Under the pieces are notes generated by a model. That model saw only the letters and a list, made by a program, of their open reading frames with translations. It searched no databases and had not been told where the DNA came from. DNA of 9,465 nucleotides, taken from NCBI GenBank assembly GCA_002327985.1, contig DCVM01000029.1, positions 76,589 through 86,053 of the forward strand, written 5' to 3'. Position 1 is the stretch's first letter. Each line of letters starts with the position of its first letter. Both the position numbers and the translations under genes were made by a program. Of the stretch, positions 1-6,487 are shown one piece after another. Source of the DNA: Syntrophaceae bacterium UBA2188. GTDB lineage: Bacteria; Desulfobacterota; BSN033; UBA1163.

Positions 1-22
1 TAATCATCACCCCCACCTTAAT

Positions 23-43
23 CCTCCCCCATCAAGGGGGAGG
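23..43. repeat. GC-rich intergenic hairpin 1
   Basis: CCTCCCCC (23-30) pairs perfectly with GGGGGAGG (36-43) around a five-base loop. Four bases later a run of six T (48-53) follows, so on the + strand it could end transcription of a gene to the left of the window. Similar CCTCCCCC/GGGGGAGG hairpins are common dispersed intergenic elements in uncultured bacteria of this general kind; that is recall, not a search. It may therefore be a repeat family member, a terminator, or both. Confidence 0.6.
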
Positions 44-66
44 AAAGTTTTTTAGAGAATTAGATG

Positions 67-87
67 CCCCGCAGCTCTGCTGCGGGG
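67..87. repeat. GC-rich intergenic hairpin 2
   Basis: CCCCGCAGC (67-75) and GCTGCGGGG (79-87) form a perfect 9-bp stem with a TCT loop. No T-run follows (the next bases are TAATTC), so it is not a classical terminator. It sits 23 bases after hairpin 1, and the two together resemble a composite dispersed intergenic element. Its role is unknown; RNA processing or stability, or a miniature mobile unit, are possible. Confidence 0.6.
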
Positions 88-267
88 TAATTCACTCTTG
101 ATACTTGATAAAGATAGCTGGAAGAGGTTTTATTCTGTTCTTCTTGAAACCAATTAAAGGCAAAATAAGAGATGAAGATTTGGTCCAGTGATTCCAAGAT
201 ATCCAGAGATCAATCAAGGCGAAAGGGGGACAAGTACGATGCACAAAAATCTATTAATTCCAAAAAC

Positions 268-274
268 AGAAGGA
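268..274 (+). promoter_or_regulatory. Ribosome binding site deciding the start of the large secreted protein
   Basis: AGAAGGA ends nine bases before the ATG at 284, which directly begins a textbook signal peptide. A competing pair lies upstream in the same frame: GGGGGA (225-230) eight bases before the ATG at 239. That start would add 15 residues to the signal peptide n-region. The ATG at 284 is preferred because translation from it starts with the basic n-region MKNKFK. Confidence 0.6.
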
Positions 275-283
275 TTACTAATT

Positions 284-3200
284 ATGAAAAATAAATTCAA
301 ACTATTCGGTCTATTATTTGCTATCTGTTCCTCTATCGCAATTTTAGGGGTGGTGAATAGTGCTCAGGCAGAGTACTTGGTTGACGATTTCTCGGCTGAC
401 ATGATCGATCGAACCATGTGGGCGGAACCTGAATTTGTCAGGTTCAGGTACTTAGAGGATAGGCTGGAAGGTCCCCCTTACCCAGGGGTGCTTGATTCTG
501 AACTCACACGCTATGGTTCAAATGGCAACAATTTTCTTACTTTTGTCAATCCAAACTCAGTGAACTCCATCCAGGCTGACGTAACCGTCGATAAAATAAT
601 TAACAACGGAGCTTTCCCCCGTGCCATAATCTCCGGTTTCTTCTTTAATGACGGAACCTATGATATTAGGGCTGAGATCGGTATCGGAAATATAGGGAAT
701 GGACTGAGGGGCGAATATACTATCAACCGTTGTTTAAATTCCGAGTGCGCTCCCTACATAACAGTGGAATTTCAGGAGCCACTTGCTGTCAACTTGGTCG
801 AAACGCACACTCTTTCGATTGCGTGGAGCACAGCCCAAAAGAAATTCACTTTTACCTTTGATGGAGCGCCTTACACCTATTCTTTCGATCCTTCTACAAC
901 AATAAACCCTACCAACTATCCCTTCAAAGCCATAGGCACTCGTATAAGTGAAATTCTCGATCAGGATGAAGGGGGATATATCTCAGCTACGTTCGATAAC
1001 GTCTATGTGAATGGCTTCCTTTATGACAATTTTGATTCCAATGTTCTAACTGAAAAGATAGACCCAACGAGGTGGGGAACCTGGGAGTTTATAAGGGCAG
1101 TTAATGATGGCAAACTTGTGTCAGCCCTGACCCAGCGCGGAGTCAACGGCAGTAACAACCTGAGTTTTGTTGACTCTCAGCATATTTGGGGATTTGAGGC
1201 AGATTTAAAAGTTTATGAATTTCAGAGAAACGAGGCTCGTCCGCAGGCCAGACTCTTTGCCTCTTTTTACAACGATGGGTCAAGCACTGGGGATAGTGAT
1301 TTAACAGGCGATGTCATTGGGACGGTTGGAATTCTGGAGCAGGGTAACGGCCCGCAGGCATTCTACGCCGTATCACGATGTAACACGTCTACCTGCGGCG
1401 ATAGTGTTGTTCTTACATCAGGAATCTTCAAACCTGTGGATTTGAATGAAACTCATAGATTTTCTCTCTCCTGGGATGGATTAAATATTACTCTTGGTTG
1501 CGATGGCGACGCAATTTCTTTCAACCCAACTTCATCCGCCCCGGTTAATGGACTTCCCAAGGGACGAAAAGGCATCGGTACCCGTGTGAGTGAAATTAGT
1601 AGCTCTACTGAGTGGGGTTTTGTATTTGCTATGTTTGACAACGTAGTTGTCACTGAGATGGATTTTGACCTGGATGGCCTTCCAGATAGTTGGGAGATGG
1701 CTAAGTTTGGCCATTTGGACCAGGGAATATTGGGCGATCCTGATGGCGATGGCCTCACGAACTTACAGGAATATCAATTAGGCACTAACCCAAACAATCG
1801 GGATACAGATAACGATGGGATTCCGGACGGCTGGGAATTAGCCAATGGGCTGAATCCGCTCAATCTTATGGATGCCGCACTGGATAATGATGGCGATGGC
1901 TTCACGAATTTGCAAGAATATCAATTAGGCTCCAACCCAAACAAGTGGGATACGGCCACGGCGAGTATATACACGCAAGTAGTGTGTGGCATATCTGAAA
2001 CCAACAATAATTTCAACCCCGTGGGGGACGTGGATAATTTTAAGATTCAATGTGGACCAGTAGTGGCTTATTTTGGATATTTGGGCAACACCACCTACTC
2101 CGCTTCCGGCAACATCACTTTAAAATTTGTGGGATGCTCTGAAGATGGGATCCCGGTGCCTGGACAAATCGGAGGACATGCTTCGTCGTCAATGGACGGG
2201 TATAATAGGAACTTTGCAAGGACGCATACCCAAGGAAATATATGGTATGATTTCAAGGTCGTCCAGGTGGGGAGTCCGTCATGGAATCCGGCAACTATCC
2301 CAGTATCAATTACAGCTCGTGCTGCAGGTTCCGTTGAGGAGGGGCGTGGAGGTTTCGGCGCATCTGTATTTGTGGGTAACTACATAGGGTTCCCTTCGAA
2401 TCTTTTAAAAATGGAGTGGGTTGGGGGGCAGCATTCCACCTCGTTCGATCAATCCGTTACGCTTGACCTTACGATTAACAACCAATATCCGGTGCTTCTC
2501 TCTGCCGTGGCCAACGCCTCCTGCCCGAGCGACACTACCCTTTATGTAAATGATGATGTTTGCCATGCTTCCGTGTCTTTCTATCCGGTTATCCGTTTCG
2601 ACCAGGCAGCATTCAATCAAAAATGGGGTAGCCAATCTTTCCACCTTGCAGACTACTACCGGATTGTTTTCAGCCCGAACATTGAGGTTTTATTACAAAA
2701 GGATTCTGACGGAGATGGGGTGAAGGACGTCTGCGACAACTGCCCAAATGTTCCAAATCCCGACCAGTTGGATAGCGACGTGGATAAACTTGGCGATGTC
2801 TGCGACAACTGCCCCCAAGCCCATAATCCCGGTCAACAAGATATGGATAAAGATGGCATCGGCGACGCCTGCGATCCCGATAATGATAATGATGGGATTC
2901 CCAACGCTCAGGACAACTGCCCGTATGTCTATAACCCTAATCAAGAGGATTATGACAGTGATGGAATTGGTGATGTCTGTGACAACTGCCCGTATATTTC
3001 TAATCCCTATCAAACAGATTATGACCACAACGGCGTTGGCGATGATTGTCAGGGAATCTGCAGCAACGGAACAAGCATTTCCTGTTTGGAAATGTACGCC
3101 CCAGTGTTATACATCTCAAAAGCGTACTACACAACACCGGGTGAACTTGATTACAAGCCAAAACAAATCGATGCCATGGATTCCATGCTCGAAGAATATA

Positions 3201-6200
3201 ATTTGCGAGGTCCTTTCAGATATGTTTGTAAAGATAGCAAATGCCCATGCACTAATGGCAAGTTGGAGAATCCCTACGAGTTTTATGGGAAGACGATTAC
3301 TAAGTGCTCAGACAATAGTTGTTATTGTTTGAATTCGGATCTTTCAGATCTATATGTCTACAAACCTGTGAGTGTGGCTGATCTGAAAGCAGAGCATACA
3401 AGCTCTTTTAATCTGGACTTGACAGGTGCAGACCCAGGAATATGGGAATTTGATTCTGTTATTCCTGATCCTGCTAGATTCGATATTTACCTTAATGCAG
3501 TCTACGGAAGGGAACAAGCATTTTATGGCATCCATGGTTATAGGGTGTTGCAATATTGGTTTTACTATCCATTCAATGACTGTCAGGGGAATAGGCATGA
3601 AGGGGATTGGGAAATGATACAAATAGTGTTGTGGGAAAACACGAAAAAGCCTGTCTGGACGAATTCCATCACCTACACACAGCATGCTGGGGGGAAGTCA
3701 AGGAGTTGGGATGACCCGGCAGTCGAAAAGGTTGGGGAAAGTCACCCTGAAGTCGGAAAAACTCACCCTGTAGTCTACCCCGGTGAGGGCGGTCATTCCA
3801 ATTACTTTTTAGCAGATAAGAAGCATATTAATTTGTGTTTACATGACTGGATATCTCCAGTGCTCGCATTAGCGCCAAGAAAACTATATGAAACGCAAGA
3901 CTTTGAAGGGCTTCCAAAAGAGCCATATGAATTGATTCCCATTGGCGATTATACGCAGTGGGTTTTCTGGAATGGGCATTGGGGAAGAATAGGTCCTTTA
4001 GAACATACATCAGGACCTACCGGTCCGGGGAAAAAGAAACAGTGGTATAATCCCATTTCCTTCGCAAACAATCCAGGAGAGCCGGATGTTATCGGATGCC
4101 CCCTCAGCCCTGTTAAAGTACACATTTACGACTCACTGGGCAATCATGTGGGGCCTAATGAAACAGGAGAGATTGATTCAAACATACCGGGAGTGTACCT
4201 CTATGACCCGGATAATGATAAATTCATTATCCAAACGTCAGATGATTTGACATTCAAGATTAAGGCAACTGCTTCGGGCGAGTTTGGTTTTATACTAACA
4301 ACACGCCAGAAACCGCCTTTAACCGAAACTACTGTAACGTACAATGGTATTTCAATAACAGAAAAAACGGTCGCAACATTAAACACTGGTTCAAACAACC
4401 CGGATTATCTGATGGAAGTAGATATAGACGGAGATGGCAGCATTGACCTGATTAAAACTCCGGATAATATCACGGTAACACAAATTCCAGTTGGAACCCT
4501 TGATGAAACGGCCAGACCCGTACCTTTTGCTGCTACCGAAGACAAAGATGCTGATGGTATTCAGGATTTGGTGGATAATTGTCCGAATGTTTACAATCCG
4601 AACCAGCAGGATTTGGATAAAGATGGCATCGGCGATGCCTGCGATCCTGATATTGATAACGATGGCATTCCCAACCCTCAGGACAATTGCCCGTATGTTT
4701 ATAACCCCGATCCAAAAGATTCTGATGGTGATGGCATCGGCGACGCCTGTGACAACTGTCCAATGGTTCCTAATCCCGATCAAAAGGATTCTGATAGTGA
4801 TGGAATCGGAGATGTCTGCACCAACCGTCCACCTATACTCAACCCCATAGGGAATAAAACGGTTAATGAGGGACAACTTCTCGAATTAACGATAACTGCG
4901 ATAGACCCAGATGAAGATACACTCAACTACTCTGCGAGCAATTTGCCATCAGGGGCAAACTTCGATCCTGTTACCCAAAAATTTAGTTGGACACCGGATT
5001 ACACTCAAGCGGGAAACTACAGCGTGCTCTTTACAGTGACCGACAATGGGAGTCCTCCAATGAGCACCTCAGAGGAGATCACTATCGCCGTAGGTAATGT
5101 CAACCGCCCACCTGTTCTTGATTCCATCGGGAGCAGGCAGGTAAATGAGGGGCAGCTTCTCAAGTTCACAATTACGGCGTCTGACCCAGATGGAGACGCT
5201 CTCACCTATTCTGCAAGCAACCTGCCAATGGGGGCAATATTCGATTCAGCCACCATGACCTTTTCTTGGACCCCAACTTATGACCAAGCCGGAAACTACC
5301 CGGAAGTGCGATTTACAGTAACAGATAATGGTATACCTTCTGCAAGCACGTCAGAAGACATCACCATCACTGTTGGTAATGTAAATCGTCCCCCAGTCCT
5401 TGCCTCTATCGGGGATAAGATGGTGAATGAAGGAGAAGTTCTTGAGTTCACAATAACTGCCACAGACCCCGATGGGGATGCCCTTATATACTCTGCAAAC
5501 AACCTACCAACTGGAGCAACATTTAATTCGGTCGCTCAAAAATTTAGTTGGACACCGACTTATGACCAAGCAGGAAACTACCCGAATATCGAATTTACTG
5601 TGACAGACAATGGTGATCCGATAGAGAATGGCAGCGAGCTTATTACTATCACCGTTGGCAATGTCAACAGGGCACCAGTGTTTGCACCTGTTGGCACTCA
5701 ACAAGTGATTGAAAATCAACTTCTTCAATTTTCTGTTACGGCAACCGATTATGATGGAGATACCATTACCTATTCCACAAGTTCTCTTCCAAACGGAGCT
5801 TCCTTTGACACTAATAACAGACTCTTCTCATGGAAACCGGGCTCCGCTCAGGCTGGGACATATACGGTCACTTTCTATGCAACAGATAATGGATCGCCAT
5901 CGATGACAGGCGAGCTTGGCGTAGTCATTATCGTTGGAAATACGCCTACACCCTGTGAGTTAGCAGATCAGATCATTCAGGTGGTGCTCAGCCTAAATCT
6001 GCCGAAGTCGGTTGAGAACTCTTATATGGCCAATCTAAAGAAAGTCTGTAGATTCGTAGAAGAAGGAAAGATCACCCCGGCAATCAATCAACTGGAAGCC
6101 TTCATCAACAAGGTCAGAACCGACATCACAAAGGGTAATATTAACCAGATAGTGGGTAACAACCTTATCGATATGGCAACCAATTTGATAAACGCCATCA

Positions 6201-6208
6201 AGAGCTAA
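284..6208 (+). CDS. Giant secreted multidomain protein: LamG-like, TSP3, Vps62-like, cadherin-like and FIMAH-like modules
   Basis: 1974 residues from the ATG at 284; an in-frame reading from 188 exists but would bury the signal peptide. Residues 1-29 are a Sec signal peptide ending in AQA; the Cys in the hydrophobic core has no lipobox. Order: two tandem concanavalin/LamG-like sandwiches (about 30-244 and 245-461), each starting with an aromatic-DxF motif, ending TFDNVYV or MFDNVVV and holding a close Cys pair; EF-hand-like calcium loops with LTNLQEYQLGTNPN motifs (461-559); an unassigned beta-rich region with several Cys (560-800); TSP3 repeats with DNCPxxxNPxQ and DxDxDGIGDxCD motifs (807-923); a Vps62/DUF946-like domain (931-1269) with YWFYYPFN, HEGDWE (1105-1110), QHAGG, HPVVY and GGHSNYF; a small beta domain (1273-1416); TSP3 block 2 (1419-1513); four cadherin/Ig-like repeats of 91-94 residues starting NRPP or NRAP (1514-1885); a helical FIMAH-like tail (1891-1974). 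No LPxTG, PEP-CTERM or autotransporter end is visible. The expected role, inferred, is a calcium-stabilised extracellular adhesin or effector. Gene name unknown. Confidence 0.93.
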   Translation: MKNKFKLFGLLFAICSSIAILGVVNSAQAEYLVDDFSADMIDRTMWAEPEFVRFRYLEDRLEGPPYPGVLDSELTRYGSNGNNFLTFVNPNSVNSIQADVTVDKIINNGAFPRAIISGFFFNDGTYDIRAEIGIGNIGNGLRGEYTINRCLNSECAPYITVEFQEPLAVNLVETHTLSIAWSTAQKKFTFTFDGAPYTYSFDPSTTINPTNYPFKAIGTRISEILDQDEGGYISATFDNVYVNGFLYDNFDSNVLTEKIDPTRWGTWEFIRAVNDGKLVSALTQRGVNGSNNLSFVDSQHIWGFEADLKVYEFQRNEARPQARLFASFYNDGSSTGDSDLTGDVIGTVGILEQGNGPQAFYAVSRCNTSTCGDSVVLTSGIFKPVDLNETHRFSLSWDGLNITLGCDGDAISFNPTSSAPVNGLPKGRKGIGTRVSEISSSTEWGFVFAMFDNVVVTEMDFDLDGLPDSWEMAKFGHLDQGILGDPDGDGLTNLQEYQLGTNPNNRDTDNDGIPDGWELANGLNPLNLMDAALDNDGDGFTNLQEYQLGSNPNKWDTATASIYTQVVCGISETNNNFNPVGDVDNFKIQCGPVVAYFGYLGNTTYSASGNITLKFVGCSEDGIPVPGQIGGHASSSMDGYNRNFARTHTQGNIWYDFKVVQVGSPSWNPATIPVSITARAAGSVEEGRGGFGASVFVGNYIGFPSNLLKMEWVGGQHSTSFDQSVTLDLTINNQYPVLLSAVANASCPSDTTLYVNDDVCHASVSFYPVIRFDQAAFNQKWGSQSFHLADYYRIVFSPNIEVLLQKDSDGDGVKDVCDNCPNVPNPDQLDSDVDKLGDVCDNCPQAHNPGQQDMDKDGIGDACDPDNDNDGIPNAQDNCPYVYNPNQEDYDSDGIGDVCDNCPYISNPYQTDYDHNGVGDDCQGICSNGTSISCLEMYAPVLYISKAYYTTPGELDYKPKQIDAMDSMLEEYNLRGPFRYVCKDSKCPCTNGKLENPYEFYGKTITKCSDNSCYCLNSDLSDLYVYKPVSVADLKAEHTSSFNLDLTGADPGIWEFDSVIPDPARFDIYLNAVYGREQAFYGIHGYRVLQYWFYYPFNDCQGNRHEGDWEMIQIVLWENTKKPVWTNSITYTQHAGGKSRSWDDPAVEKVGESHPEVGKTHPVVYPGEGGHSNYFLADKKHINLCLHDWISPVLALAPRKLYETQDFEGLPKEPYELIPIGDYTQWVFWNGHWGRIGPLEHTSGPTGPGKKKQWYNPISFANNPGEPDVIGCPLSPVKVHIYDSLGNHVGPNETGEIDSNIPGVYLYDPDNDKFIIQTSDDLTFKIKATASGEFGFILTTRQKPPLTETTVTYNGISITEKTVATLNTGSNNPDYLMEVDIDGDGSIDLIKTPDNITVTQIPVGTLDETARPVPFAATEDKDADGIQDLVDNCPNVYNPNQQDLDKDGIGDACDPDIDNDGIPNPQDNCPYVYNPDPKDSDGDGIGDACDNCPMVPNPDQKDSDSDGIGDVCTNRPPILNPIGNKTVNEGQLLELTITAIDPDEDTLNYSASNLPSGANFDPVTQKFSWTPDYTQAGNYSVLFTVTDNGSPPMSTSEEITIAVGNVNRPPVLDSIGSRQVNEGQLLKFTITASDPDGDALTYSASNLPMGAIFDSATMTFSWTPTYDQAGNYPEVRFTVTDNGIPSASTSEDITITVGNVNRPPVLASIGDKMVNEGEVLEFTITATDPDGDALIYSANNLPTGATFNSVAQKFSWTPTYDQAGNYPNIEFTVTDNGDPIENGSELITITVGNVNRAPVFAPVGTQQVIENQLLQFSVTATDYDGDTITYSTSSLPNGASFDTNNRLFSWKPGSAQAGTYTVTFYATDNGSPSMTGELGVVIIVGNTPTPCELADQIIQVVLSLNLPKSVENSYMANLKKVCRFVEEGKITPAINQLEAFINKVRTDITKGNINQIVGNNLIDMATNLINAIKS
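2845..2937 (+). repeat. TSP3 DNA duplication, copy 1
   Basis: This 93-bp stretch of the first TSP3 block matches 4615-4707 with about eight differences by my count (roughly 91% identity). Five differences are at third codon positions; three change the residue (N to I, A to P, and one paired with a silent change nearby may be miscounted). It encodes the calcium-binding string DKDGIGDACDPD and the following DNCPYVYNP motif. The two copies lie either side of the Vps62-like domain, pointing to intragenic duplication or gene conversion. Confidence 0.85.
4615..4707 (+). repeat. TSP3 DNA duplication, copy 2
   Basis: Second copy of the 93-bp TSP3 segment, exactly 1770 bases (590 codons, in frame) downstream of the first. 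It encodes DKDGIGDACDPDIDNDGIP followed by DNCPYVYNP. Recombination between the copies would delete the whole Vps62-like domain and the adjoining beta domain without breaking the reading frame. Confidence 0.85.
4823..5940 (+). repeat. Four tandem cadherin/Ig-like repeats
   Basis: The units start at 4823, 5102, 5384 and 5666 and are 93, 94, 94 and about 91 codons long. Each opens with N-R-P/A-P, then VNEGQLL- or IENQLL-type, then a D-x-D-x-D calcium motif, LPxGAxFD, FSWTP or FSWKP, and FTVTDNG or FYATDNG, the pattern of putative-Ig/cadherin-like (dystroglycan-type) repeats. Units 1 and 3 share a 21-base identical stretch (4976-4996 and 5537-5557), and units 2 and 3 are closely similar around the YDQAGNYP motif, which suggests recent unit exchange. 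They probably form a rigid stalk presenting the upstream modules. Confidence 0.85.
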
Positions 6209-6229
6209 AGAGAATTAACAAAAATAGGA

Positions 6230-6277
6230 GTGAACAGGATGAGGTTCTAAACGGGCCTCATTCTGTTCGCATTCTTT
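6230..6277 (+). terminator. Probable intrinsic terminator of the large gene
   Basis: A 15-bp stem (6230-6244 with 6256-6270) containing two G-U wobbles closes an 11-base loop, 21 bases after the stop codon. ATTCTTT follows, a short and imperfect U-tract, so termination may be incomplete. It separates the large gene from the kinase gene, which therefore probably has its own promoter; I found no convincing one. Confidence 0.65.
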
Positions 6278-6310
6278 AAAAGATTAGGATAAGCGATCAG
6301 CCCATGACGC

Positions 6311-6378
6311 AGGACATTTTGGTTACTTCATCAGGGAAAAAGGAAATGGGTGCTGTCAAATGAGTGTGTCGTGATGGG
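6311..6378 (+). repeat. Dispersed intergenic repeat, copy A
   Basis: 68 bases that align to 8273-8340 with about three quarters or more of positions identical and one-base gaps. Shared landmarks in order are AGGACATTT, GGTT, CTTC, GAAATG, then the exact block GTCAAATGAGTGT and GTGATGGG. Both copies lie on the + strand just outside the kinase gene, one on each side. In one frame both read D-I ending K-E-M-x-x-V-K then TGA, but the similarity continues past the stop. Confidence 0.75.
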
Positions 6379-6390
6379 GTTTTTCCCTGA
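6331..6390 (+). repeat. Perfect 11-bp inverted repeat across copy A
   Basis: TCAGGGAAAAA (6331-6341) is the exact reverse complement of TTTTTCCCTGA (6380-6390), separated by 38 bases that contain the conserved block of the dispersed repeat. It could fold into a long-looped hairpin in RNA or serve as a protein-binding site. Copy B lacks an equally good counterpart, so the function, if any, is not shared. Confidence 0.6.
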
Positions 6391-6487
6391 AACTTTTACT
6401 TGACCAACATTCTTAAAATATGGTGATTCGAACCAATAATCGTCAGAAGATAGCCGTATTCTTGATAGGATTAAGGAATTAGAGGCA

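Noticed and set aside
105..133. Possible promoter TTGATA with 17-base spacing to TTTTAT before the large gene
   Set aside because: The -10 matches only four of six consensus bases and several equally weak candidates exist nearby, so no single promoter can be supported.
284..370. Lipoprotein signal (Cys at residue 15 of the leader)
   Set aside because: The residues before Cys (LFAI) do not fit a lipobox, and a standard AQA cleavage site follows at residue 29.
2693..3028. Long antisense open frames opposite the TSP3 blocks (also 4391-4876)
   Set aside because: They are composition shadows: repeated GAT/GAC codons read on the other strand give Ile/Val-rich low-complexity frames with no start signals.
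6304..6363. 19-codon frame starting ATGACGCAG inside repeat copy A
   Set aside because: No ribosome site at a proper distance, very short, and the similarity to copy B continues past the stop, so a peptide gene is not supported.
6400..6428. TTGACC as a -35 for the kinase gene
   Set aside because: No acceptable -10 lies 16-18 bases downstream; the AT-rich TAAAAT is only eight bases away.
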